Shown piece after piece: positions 11,664 to 22,094 of a stretch of DNA of 64,000 bases (positions are counted from its first letter, which is position 1; every line of letters begins with the position of its first letter). The notes below the pieces were generated by a model, which did no database searches, was not told the DNA's origin, and saw only the letters and a program-made list of their open reading frames with translations. The stretch comes from Dioscorea cayenensis subsp. rotundata (taxonomy: Eukaryota; Streptophyta; Magnoliopsida; Dioscoreales; Dioscoreaceae): positions 992,001 to 1,056,000 of the forward strand of contig NC_052476.1 of the NCBI RefSeq assembly GCF_009730915.1. Direction: 5' to 3'. The translations under genes were made by a program, and so were the position numbers.

Positions 11664-12316
11664 AAGGCTAGGCGACAAATATATTTAAAAAATTCTTATA
11701 AAGAAAAATAATAATTTTTAAATTTTGATGTTTTAAAAACAAATAATAGAATGATGGTGGCAATTTTTTGACACGATCTAGGAGGGTTTGAGTGTGCGTA
11801 AGCGGGTTAGTGTCATGAGGTCGACCCGTTTATGACCTGCCCTAAATTAAGCGGGTTCGATGTCATAAAGCGGGTTGACACGTATATAACATGATTAACT
11901 TCGTTTAATATGAATAGGTAAATGTGTACGATAGTAAAACTTTGATAAATTAATTGAATTATTCTCACAGCAAATATGATGTTTAAGTATTTTTATGTTT
12001 AATGTTAGTTTGTATTTTTTAAAAAAATGTTTTTGATTAAAAAAATTACGTGTCGCGTGATCGTGTCGTGTGGCGTGTTAAGCGTGTCGTGTTTTAAAGC
12101 GGATAAAAGCAGTCGTATTGACCTGTTTAAAGACTTAAAGCGTGTTAAGCGTTTTACGTGTCGTGTCATGCGCGGGTTTTAGGCGTGTCGTGTTTGTGTT
12201 CTAAAAAAATTACCGGGTTTAATAATCGTATGCGTGTTAGGTGTCGAGGTTAAGCGTGTCGATTCACGGTCGGCAACCCGACGAACACGACCCGTTAACC
12301 CGTTTTGCCACCCCTA
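11664..12316. mobile_element. Non-autonomous hAT-like element with filler DNA at its left end
   Basis: The right terminus reads TTGCCACCCCTA (12305-12316), the inverse of TAGGGGTGGCAA. The left side keeps only GGTGGCAA (11757-11764). An identical 8-bp flank GTTCTTAT is found at 11656-11663 and 12317-12324, the target-duplication length of hAT transposons. Between the left duplication and the residual left terminus sits a 94-bp copy of nearby DNA (11365-11459). The interior is a run of GCGTGTCGTG-type repeats without coding potential. The size, about 560 bp without the filler, fits a MITE-like non-autonomous element. Confidence 0.75.
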
Positions 12317-14422
12317 GTTCTTATCAAGGGACATTAATGGAAGGAAACCAAAAATTAACCTACATTTGAGGTTTGTAATTTATTTTTCTTTTTATTTTGA
12401 TTTATTTTCAAAATTTTGAACCTTAATAGTTTAAATAAAATGGAATTGCACCATTTTTAACATATAAAATTTATGATTTTAGACTTTGAGTATCCATAAT
12501 TATTAATTTTACAGTAACAATTATACTATTTAATTGTAATGCACAAACAAAAAGTTATAATTTTGTAAATCTTGATTATTATTTTATTTTTAAATCAAAA
12601 TAAATAATGACATTAACAACCTCTAAAGTCCAGCTCATTTAGTACTTTACATGTAAAATTATTTATTTATTTATTTAAAAAAATAAAAAAAATCATAACT
12701 TTATTAAACTAAAACAAGCAACATAGATATGAAAATACAGAAAATACGTTATAAGCGATAAAACAGAAAATAAACTGGTGAAAAAATAAAATAAAATTAT
12801 TCATTTTGATATTTACCATGATCGGGCCCATTGAATTGATATAATGGAAGCATGATTAAAATGACTAAATTTGTACATTTAAAATTATAAATGAATAGTA
12901 AATAACAAAAACAAATAGAATAGATTAACATCGGCTTTAATCTTCAAGTAAATGTAAATATTAACCTTAAAAACAAGGTACTAACATAAATAACAAATAG
13001 AATAGTAGGTACCAATTTCCAAAAACAAAAACATAAACAAAAAAAAAACAGTAAACACCACAAAGTTTCTGAAATCTATATTTGTACTTTTTTTTCTAGC
13101 AAGGTTCAGTGCTTAATGATCACATTTACTATTTGAGCCAAAAACTCTGTCAAACACCAGAGAACTGATATATATATGATCCTCAAAGCCTAGAAATGCT
13201 CAAAACCATGAAAAGGAAAGAGCCCAAATGATATATTATATTATATTATATTATATATATATATAACAAAGTAACACACACACACCGACATGCATACAGA
13301 TAACAACTCTCAGCATCTCCATAACTGAGAAAACATAGTCGTTTTCAAGCAGTGAAAAATATGCAAAGCCTTTGGGAACAGAGAAGGTAAATGAGAAAGG
13401 GATGTATGGTTGGGCTACACTAGTACCCTTCCCTTTTTCCCCCCCTTTGAAAATGACTATCATGTCATCTTCTGCTTGTTCTTATTACTATTATTTATTA
13501 CTATCATTATCATCAATTTTAAATGCATTAATTAATTGTAAAGTTAAAAAAAAAAAGATGGTAGTTCATGCACTGAGGAAGATATATATAAATACAAAAC
13601 ATATTTGGTAATATATATATATTTTTTTAATGAGGCTATAATTAGGATATATATGAATGCAGAATTAATATTTTGAAAGTGCATGCAAAAACAAGATTGT
13701 GGGTTATTTTTGGGAAATACCCACACAAACACAAATGGCATTGACATGCAGCTATCATACAGTAACAAAAGTATCCTATGTGGAAAGAAACCAAGTTATG
13801 GGGAATGAGTTTTGGTTTTGGCTTTGGCTTTAGCTTTAGCTTTGACTATGGCTTTGGATTCCACTTGAAATTTATATACACACACACACACAGTGGTTGC
13901 TAAGTGATGGTTAATTGAGTGCTTTTTCCTGGCAATTCATATCTGTATATATGTTTTCAGAAAAAGTAAAGCTTAAGGTGAAAAAAAGAGATAGAATGTA
14001 AAAGCAACATCAAGGAGTACAATTTTCACCCATTCTGATGATCCACACAAGATAGAGAAATAGGACCACAAACACACTACTCTGACAAGATATAAACAGT
14101 AGCTATGAAGATTGAAGAGGCCATCACACCACAGCAACCAATACTTCTCTAGCTCATCATCCAAAACACTCACACTTATCATTATTATTTCTGAGCCAGT
14201 GCACAGAGAAATTAACAAGAGAGACCACTTGTGTGTGTGTGTTGAGTGTTCACTCCTTACTCATGCAATGAAATCAAGATCTATTACTGTCCACAATACC
14301 AATGTCTCATCATAGTACTTCCATATATATAAATTTGTATTTCTTTGTTTAGGCTGCCATTAGATCACAGTACACTCCTCTTCTCTGTCACCTTTACAAC
14401 AACCCTAAATATGCCCAACTGC

Positions 14423-14458
14423 AACCCTAACCCTAACCCTAACCCTAGCTAACCCTAA
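14423..14458 (+). repeat. Telomere-like (CCCTAA)n tract in the leader of the zinc-finger gene
   Basis: Four consecutive CCCTAA hexamers and one more after a GCT interruption, 115-150 bases before the ATG. Short telo-box motifs are common in plant promoters, but this tract is longer. It uses hexamer spacing, not the CCCTAAA heptamer typical of most plants. Confidence 0.85.
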
Positions 14459-14482
14459 GAAGAAGAAGAAGAAGAAGAAGAA
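14457..14482 (+). repeat. (AGA)n microsatellite in the leader of the zinc-finger gene
   Basis: About eight AGA trinucleotides directly after the telomere-like tract and before the start codon at 14573. It is probably transcribed as part of the 5' UTR. Confidence 0.85.
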
Positions 14483-14572
14483 CGTTTTTCTTTCCCCCAG
14501 TATACTCTTCTTCTCTTTTAGTTTTTGTTTCTCTCCTCTTTTTCATAGAAAGAAGAAGACACACAAGAAGAA

Positions 14573-15343
14573 ATGAGTAACATAGAAGCTCAAGACATGA
14601 TGACAGTGATGACAGTGGAGTCATTCTCTCAACTTCCTTTTCTCCGGCCAGCTCCACCAAGAGAGAAACAAAACTCCATGATCTCCAAACCCCCTCTTCG
14701 CCTTTTTTTCGGCTTTGAAGTTCCTCAAGAACCAAACACTCATCAATCTTATGATCATGCTAGTCATAACACCATTTGTAAAAAGTTCAACATTCAAAGT
14801 GAAAGCGCCGGAACCACCGCCGGAGACTCCGGAAAAAGGTTTAGCTGCCGTTACTGCTCTCGCAACTTCCCAACTTCTCAAGCTCTTGGCGGCCACCAGA
14901 ACGCTCACAAACGTGAACGCCAACATGCAAAGCGTTTGCAGTTGCAGTCCATGTCTTCTAACCTCCACCATGGCCCCCCTTCCATTGTTGAAGGCCAGGT
15001 CATTAGCTTTCATTCTCTTAGCTCTTTCCCATCCTTCTCTCATAACCAGTACCCCATTAATGGTGGTTTGAGGACAGTGTTACAACCCATTAATGGCAAC
15101 CCTGTGCCATGCTTGTGGAGAGCTTATGGTGATGGTGGAGTGGGGATTAGTAATCCTTTGTTTGGAGGAGGAGAAGACTGTTACAATGTGGGAGGTTTCA
15201 GTGATACTCTCATTAATGGTTCTTCATCTTCTACTACTACTACTTCTTCTTCTTCTTCTTCTTCTTCTCAGAGATATCATGATCATATCCATGAATCTAG
15301 TTTGCTGCCAAAAGACAATGTGAGTTTGGATTTGCATTTGTAG
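14573..15343 (+). CDS. Single C2H2 zinc-finger transcription factor with C-terminal EAR motif (GIS/ZFP6-type)
   Basis: Intronless frame of 256 residues, as usual for plant single-finger C2H2 factors. The finger spans about residues 97-119 (CRYCSRNF, then QALGGHQNAH), with the plant-specific QALGGH DNA-contact helix. Before it lies an LRLFFGFEVP motif resembling the N-terminal LFG box of the GIS/ZFP5/ZFP6/ZFP8 subgroup, here with an extra Phe encoded in a T7 run. The C-terminus is LDLHL, an EAR-type (LxLxL) repression motif, so it is probably a transcriptional repressor or dual regulator in the nucleus. Arabidopsis members of this subgroup control trichome development and hormone responses. 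A Ser/Thr run near residues 215-232 comes from ACT/TCT repeats. The ATG at 14573 is the first in frame. Confidence 0.88.
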   Translation: MSNIEAQDMMTVMTVESFSQLPFLRPAPPREKQNSMISKPPLRLFFGFEVPQEPNTHQSYDHASHNTICKKFNIQSESAGTTAGDSGKRFSCRYCSRNFPTSQALGGHQNAHKRERQHAKRLQLQSMSSNLHHGPPSIVEGQVISFHSLSSFPSFSHNQYPINGGLRTVLQPINGNPVPCLWRAYGDGGVGISNPLFGGGEDCYNVGGFSDTLINGSSSSTTTTSSSSSSSSQRYHDHIHESSLLPKDNVSLDLHL

Positions 15344-16978
15344 TTAATTACTTTTGTAGCAAATCAACAATAGATTATGTTCATGCTTACATTCTTGCTT
15401 AATTTCTTTCTTTCTTTCTTCGCTTCTTCTGAAGATTATTGTCTCTTAATTAATTTCCACATTTAGCTAATAAATTTGATTTTCATAGTATAAATATATA
15501 TATATATATATATATATGGCCTTCTTGTTCTTTATGTCTGACATTTATATTTGGCCTTGTGATCAGCTTTCTGTGGTCTCTTCCCTTTTTGACATTGAAT
15601 AATCTTACTCGGATTGGAAAATACTAGTTTTAAATTAATTATTATTGTTGTTGTTATTGTTGTTGTTATTTTTATAAGATATATATGGGTGAAAAATAAA
15701 TGTGAGATGAAAAGTTTAAGGTTTCATCTTGATTAAACTTCAAGTATATATGTGGTTCAAAGTGCATTACATTTATATGTACTTTGCTGAATGCCTTTTC
15801 ACTTAATAATTAATATGCAAATTTATAGTAGATGTAAGAAGGTCTTTATTGCTATAAAGTACTTTTGAGATAAGAAATTATATATATATTTTTTAAGGGT
15901 AAAATTTGTTTGGATGATTTTGGAGTTATATCAAATTTGAGTTATTAGGTTTTAGAAATCCAGGATTTGGTTTTTAGAATTTCAAAAATTCATGTTTAAA
16001 TACAATGAGGGATTTGGTTTTTAGTTAAATTGACCATAAAATCAAATTCCTTTGTTTTTAAACATCTTCGCATGTCTATAATCTTTTCATAATATTAATT
16101 TAAATTGTAAATTATATACTTATCCAAATTGGCCATAAATGTAATCCAGGCCATTTGTTTGTGCTAGGCCTTTGGACCTCCAGCCCTTTTATTCCATGAT
16201 GCTCTTTTGCTTTTGATTGGGTCCAAGAATATAAGTTTGTGTTCATATGTTTTTCTATTTAAAGTATATGTAATTAATTTAATGATATGAAACTAATTAA
16301 AAATTCTAAATGCGTTTTCATTCGGGCTTGTGCTGATTTTGATGATATTTTGATGAAACTAATTTTGATGATATTTTGTTCAATATATCTCAATATGCTT
16401 GACCAACTCATCCCTAGTTTTTGAAATTATAATTATTTTTATAATTTTTTGTCTGAGTTAAGTGATTTTTTATTAAATTAATACTAATTAAATAAATACT
16501 TATGTGATGAAATTTATGTTTTCAATTACTAAGTACGTTATCCTTATTATGATTTTGGTATTCATAATAATTACGTTAAAATTATTGTCTTTCAATGCCC
16601 ATTCTCATTTATTGGCAATTAAATAATCAAGTTAAAAAAAATTATCTTCTCTCTTTAATGAAACCATTTGTTAATTAAACAAAAGCCAAAATCAAACAGA
16701 GAGTTGGAGGGCAAATTTTGTCAAAAAAATTGTGTATCGAATTTATTTATGACCTTCAACTATATATACCTTCAATATTAATATATAGTTTTTATTTTAA
16801 TATGAGAAATTGCATGCCTTTCACTTGTCACACGATTAAAAAATTTATAATATTTTATATATTTTTATGAGCTATTATAGGACTCGATTTCTTTTTCTTT
16901 TTTCTTTTTTGTCTTTTTTCCGGTCCAATGGGCCTTCTCCAAGGTTATAAAGAACCATTTGGTCTTGGCCTTAGGGCC

Positions 16979-17009
<31 letters not shown>

Positions 17010-17298
17010 TTATTTATGCATATGTCTTTGTTTTCTAAAATCTAAGGGTGTTTGATGATAGATGTTAGATCATGATCTAACAATTGCTAATTATATATAA
17101 GTGATATGCTAGAGATATTGTTTCAACACTGTTAATTACTATTAGGTACTATACATAAATGTATAGTAATCGTTAGAGTATAAACCTAATTGCGATTGTG
17201 GGACATCAAATCTAGACTGCCCTTAAAATTAAAAGACTCATTATCTTGTGTGTATATATATATATATATATATATTTTATCATTGAACTTATACTTGG
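15344..17298. other. Intergenic region, no genes recognised
   Basis: AT-rich spacer after the zinc-finger gene. It includes (AT)n runs at about 15497-15520 and 16980-17001 and CTTT repeats in the probable 3' UTR (about 15405-15420). I see no coding, RNA or transposon signature. Confidence 0.4.
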
Positions 17299-17579
17299 TA
17301 ACTAATTTTATATCGTGTCATATCGTGTTAGATATTAAGAAGGTAAAAATTAAATTTGATTTCTCCCGTTAGAGCACCACAATGATGGGTGATTTTTTTT
17401 AATTGAATAAACCATAAATTTATAATTAATATAAAAAAAAAATTACATTTCGGCATTCTCTCCCAAAATTCCTAACTAGAAATGAGCTAAGTTTGAGGAC
17501 TTGGTACCTATAACCAAAAATAACCTACAATTCAGGGGATTCCATGTGAAGTGATCTTTGGGATCCAATAACTGATACT
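17299..17579 (+). repeat. Tandem duplication, copy 1
   Basis: 281-bp unit starting at TAACTAATTTT and ending at AATAACTGATACT. It matches the following unit (17605-17881) over its whole length with scattered substitutions and small indels. About 25 bp separate the units. Confidence 0.88.
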
Positions 17580-17604
17580 GGCTTTGACTAATCTCCTTTT
17601 TTGA

Positions 17605-17881
17605 TAACTAATTTTCTATCGTGTCATATCATGTTAGATATTAAGAATGTAATACTTAAATTTTGATTTCTCCCCCTTAGAGCACCACAATGAGTGATTT
17701 TTTTTAATTTAATAAACCATAAATTTATAATTAATATAAAAATATTACATTTCGGCATTCTCTCTTAAAATTCCCTAGGTGAAATGAGCTAAGCTTGAGA
17801 ACTTTGGTCCCTATGGTGAAAAGAAACCTACCGTTCACGAGGTTTCACGTGAGTGATCTTTGGAATCCAATAACTGATACT
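17605..17881 (+). repeat. Tandem duplication, copy 2
   Basis: 277-bp unit with the same order of anchor strings as copy 1 (GTGTCATATC, GAGCACCACAATG, TACATTTCGGCATTCTCTC, GTGATCTTTGG). An open stretch of 110 codons runs from 17795 past the end of this copy, but its product matches nothing I know and it is not called as a gene. Confidence 0.88.
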
Positions 17882-19870
17882 CTATCTAGTCGTATTAGCT
17901 GGATGGACAACACCATCTTTTTAGTCTTGAAGGTGCTACAAGCTCTTTTTTTCGCATATGTTGTGTTAGAATTTGTTGAATTCGAAGCTCCTCCTAATTT
18001 GGCTCCAATTCCAATGGATGGTGTGACTACTTTTTTTTTATGTTATATCTTCATTTTTTTCGATAAAGCAATAGTTTATCTAACTTTTTTTAAGAGACTT
18101 CGGCCTAGTAGAACAACACCCAAATAGCAAAGCAATGCAAAGATCATGGATCAAACATAGATTACCAAATAAAGCTCCGATATCCACGGGTGATCAACAT
18201 AGGGCTATACACACAGGTAATTATATTTTTTTTTTATATTTCTCCCTTGTTCTCTATATGATCAAGTTCACTAAGTTTCATTAACCAATTATCCAACAAG
18301 TGAAACTAAGAAACAAATAATTAGAAACCACACACACACATGTACAAATGCACCCACAACATGGATACAAGTTTTGTAGCTCATGTGTTAACAAGTGAAT
18401 ATAAAAACAAATGTGCAGCACTCTCTCTCTCTCTTTATCAAATGAGAAGTTTTGGTCCATAAATTTCCTTGATGGTATCATTGAAATGTATACATCTAAG
18501 CAAGTGTGAGTGAGAAGCCATATTGTCTTTGGTACTATCTCCACTGCATTTATGGCCCCAAATATTTCAGCAAATAGAATCACAAGCAGCCAATGCATAT
18601 AATAGAGGAAACTTTTATAGGACCATTGCCAACAAAGCACTTATTTTCATACATTAATCTTGGATCACACAATGCATCTTTGGATGGATCATTGTGAAAA
18701 AAGTTTGGAAGCACCCAACAAAACAAAACAATGAGATCATTCTACCTAATACTCAAATGAGTCAAGTTTCCACTAATGATCATTTATTTATTTTTTTAAT
18801 TTTTTTGTGTTTTTGTCCACTAATTTTTTAGGAGGTTGAGAATTATGAGCCTTTTAAAAAAGATAGATCCGGTATAATTAATGTTTTATTATGTACATTG
18901 AATTCAAAGTCAAAAACTATTTACTTAAATGACACAAACTAATATCTTTCGTTTAAACCAATCACTGCTAGTAATGATTATCTTTTTAGTAACAATAAAC
19001 AAGTGGCAATTAAATTGATACTGTATTAATTTAGTAAATCTTAGTACTACTTAAAACTTCAAAAATTATCTTTATAACTACTTCTCTTGATGGATAGAGG
19101 ATATATAAAACAATATTATTAGAATAAACATTGAGAAATAGGCTTTTTATAGCTTAATATATAGTAGTACACTAATCCACAAGATATATTACAATTATCA
19201 TTAAGTTTGGTATCAAACATCATAAATCATGGATTAACCCTAAACCACTCTAAGTTTGAGCTAAATGGGAGGCATGCTTAGTGAGAAAGACAAAGGCACT
19301 TTTTGGGGGTCTTTTTTAATGATTCATTTAGCATGTCACAAACTTTGTGAAGTGAATGAAAGGAGGGACTTGGATTCCTTTCAAAGGAAGGGACAGCAAT
19401 AATAGGGGCAATCAATGAATCAATTGAGAAGAAGGATTCCTTTTGTTTATAAATTGAGTGGTTGGTGTATTGAGAGATCTTTGGAGAAGGGGACACAAAA
19501 GCTAAATAAATGTCAAGTGAGCCCCATCTACAAATACATAGTAACATAAATATATACATGCACATATAATGTTCTTTTTCATACTCCCAACTGTGAGACC
19601 AAGTAGAGGAAAGTAACAATAATCCATTAATAAATTTTAGAGTTCTTAAATTCATTTAATATATATATATATATATATATATAATATGTAAAATATCTAT
19701 TATATCCTTTTGAATCGATGTGGATAATTATGAAACTAAAAATCGGCTACTATCAAGAGTCGGACCAAGTGGAATTGGGTCGCTTAGGTAAATGTTTTCG
19801 AATTTAAATCCTTGTATATAGCAAAAAAATACCGAAAAGATTTGTGATTTTATGGGGCACCCAATACAGT
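17882..19870. other. Intergenic region, no genes recognised
   Basis: AT-rich sequence. Small frames occur on both strands without family resemblance. There is an (AT)n run at about 19661-19682. Confidence 0.4.
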
Positions 19871-20293
19871 TAGGGATGGCAATGGGGAGGGGACGGAGAC
19901 GGGGTATGCCTCTACCATTCCCACCCCGCCCCGTCCCTCCCTCTTTTTTTTTCATAAGCCACCCGTCTCGCCATGCCTCACTCATAATTACAAATATGTA
20001 ACTAAAATTTCTAAAAATATTTTTTAAATATATTTTTTTATCATATATATATATATATATATATATAACCAAACTCTTAAGAAATTTATTGAATTTTTTT
20101 TAAAAAAATTCATTTACCCCTTACACTATATAATATTTATAGTAAGTTAAAATTATTAATGGAGTAGGGCGAGGGCATGGAAAAACCAAACCCACCACAC
20201 CCTGCTCAAAGCCGCCACACCTCGCTCAAAGCCGCCCCATTCGGGATGGATCAGATCGGAAACCACAGGTTGGTTCGTGTTTTGCCATCCCTA
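19871..20293. mobile_element. Non-autonomous hAT-like element (MITE), 423 bp
   Basis: Perfect 12-bp terminal inverted repeats TAGGGATGGCAA (19871-19882) and TTGCCATCCCTA (20282-20293). The flanking octamers AATACAGT (19863-19870) and AGTACAGT (20294-20301) agree at 7 of 8 positions, fitting the 8-bp target duplication of hAT transposons. The inside is G/C-rich near both ends and AT-rich in the middle, with no transposase. The terminal repeat differs at one position from that of the element ending at 12316. Confidence 0.85.
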
Positions 20294-20504
20294 AGTACAG
20301 TACTTTGGCCCGAAAATTAATAAGTTAAGGGAAAAAACTAATAACCAGCTAGTAAGGATTTTTCTTAAAAAAAATAAATCATGATGATGAAGACATTAAT
20401 GAAAATTTTTTTAAAAAACATATAGCATGCTTATAAAATAAGTCAACCCAAAAAAAAGAATTTTTTGATAATTATATGTTAACTAATAAATAACTTATGC
20501 CAAC

Positions 20505-20714
20505 AACCATTTGGTCTATTGGCATCGGATCCCTTGCGGAGGGTGTTCGTCTCGAGTATCGAGCGTCGCTCCCCGAGTTCGATCCCATCTCACGCAAGGT
20601 GGGGACACGATTCGGTGGTGATCGCGGCTCCCCACGTGTTCGTCCTTGGGTTCCAACGTTTGTCGTCTTTCTCAAAAAAAAATAAAATAAATAATAATAA
20701 ATAAATAAATAAAT
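20505..20714 (+). mobile_element. tRNA-derived SINE with target-site duplication
   Basis: The body has an A-box-like start (TTGGTCTATTGGCATCGG, about 20511-20528) and a B-box GAGTTCGATCCC (20575-20586), the layout of a tRNA-related pol III promoter. It ends in an A-rich tail (20673-20714, AAATAAATAAAT pattern). The flanks AAATAACTTATGCCAAC (20488-20504) and AAATAACTTATCCAAC (20715-20730) form a 16-17 bp duplication with one indel. CpG sites are still abundant, so this copy is young compared with those at 8605 and 21935. Confidence 0.8.
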
Positions 20715-20730
20715 AAATAACTTATCCAAC

Positions 20731-21934
20731 CATCAATCATATGGTTGCCACTTGCCATGTATCATATTGCTTGTTTTGTGTTCATCATCATCACCAACCA
20801 AGTGTATATACAATGATTTTTTTTTAATAAGATACTTCATAACTTTTAAATCAAATAGTAGTTTATCTTTTGAGATGAAGCCAAAATTAATATTTAAATT
20901 ATAACTTGATGTTCTTGAGAGATGCATCCACCATCTTAGTTTACATATAAGCCAATAACTCGCATTAGTCTAAGAAAAGTGCTATATAAATATATACCTT
21001 CATTTTGTGAAGTTAATTAATTACTTAATTAATTTGTTTATTAGTAAAATATATGAACTTTAGGTTGGATTCCACTTTCTTAGGTGGCTACTTTATTTAT
21101 GAAAAATTAAAGAACATGGAAACAAAAGCAAGGTGTTAAACAAATGGCCCTCTTATGATGTTTCAAGACAAGAGATACATTTAAATTTTTGTGGTTCTTC
21201 AACTAATCCTATTAAATTATAACCAATGAGGTATTTAATGTAATTAAGTACCATATTATAATAATAATGATATCATGGTAAGTACAACATTAATAAAAGG
21301 TTCAACCTTTAAAAAAAAAAATCTATTTCCTATGAGATTTAACTCATTCTTGCTTATTTGCACATAAAAAAAAATCAATATTAAATTAAAGACAATAAAG
21401 AATCTATATGAAGAATTCCTAAAATGTATATATATATTTTTAATATGAATGACAAAGATAAGAATGACTTTCAATTATTATCTTCTTTTTTAAGGAAGTA
21501 TGAAAAGATGAATATTTGACAATTCAATCTCAATTTTTATATAATTAAAAATAAATAAAGCACATAAAATAAACCCATGTAGGGTAAAATGTGGCCCTAT
21601 TTATTAAATATTATAAGTAACAACTGATTGATATAGCCCACCTTTCTTTGATGTCAAGTTAATTTGATATGGCTCCTCATCAAGTGTCACACTTATCTTT
21701 AAAGCAAGAGAGGGTCCATTCATTTATTTCATACAAACTATTATTAAATCTCTTAGCTTTAAATTTTATCCCACATCATCGTACCGAAATAACATATGTA
21801 TACCTTTTAAATGATAAATATAAAATTTATAACATTTATATTCAAAATATACTTTTATTATATTAGAAATATCATTTCATACCATAAAAAATTCATTCAA
21901 TTAAAATTAAAATAAATTTTTTTGCTAATGACAT
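20731..21934. other. Intergenic region, no genes recognised
   Basis: AT-rich spacer between two SINE copies. I see no coding or structural signature. Confidence 0.4.
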
Positions 21935-22094
21935 TTTAACTTATTGGCATCGAGGCTCTTATGTAAAATGTTCATATTTTACCGAGGAGTAAAGTTCCAA
22001 CCTCATCTTATGTAAAGTGAAAATACAGGTGTGTTAAAGCTTTAACTACTAATCTAAATACGTCTCTAACTTAACTTGTCCGAATTCGTCAATA
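21935..22094 (+). repeat. Decayed SINE, same family as the copy at 20505
   Basis: It shares the string TATTGGCATCG with the intact copy, followed in the same order by a TGTTCATAT block, GAGTAAAGTTCCAACCTCAT in place of the B box, and CTTATGTAAAGTG in place of CTCACGCAAGGTG. C-to-T and G-to-A changes at former CpG sites dominate the difference. It ends near an (AT)n run at 22093-22112. Confidence 0.6.

Larger units (their letters stand above)
7781..14572. other. Long intergenic region, AT-rich, mostly without recognisable genes
   Basis: Apart from the elements listed separately (SINE remnant, miRNA-like hairpin, hAT-like element, microsatellites), I see only AT-rich sequence with short random frames. 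The part from about 14340 on is probably the promoter and leader of the zinc-finger gene. At 13812-13855 a degenerate hexamer repeat (GGCTTT / AGCTTT) occurs. Confidence 0.4.

Noticed and set aside
14621-15043. 140-codon frame on the minus strand over the zinc-finger gene
   Set aside because: It is the antisense shadow of a recognised gene and resembles no family.
17795-18127. 110-codon open frame with hydrophobic segments
   Set aside because: It starts inside a tandem duplication, has no family resemblance, leader or composition shift, and looks like chance.
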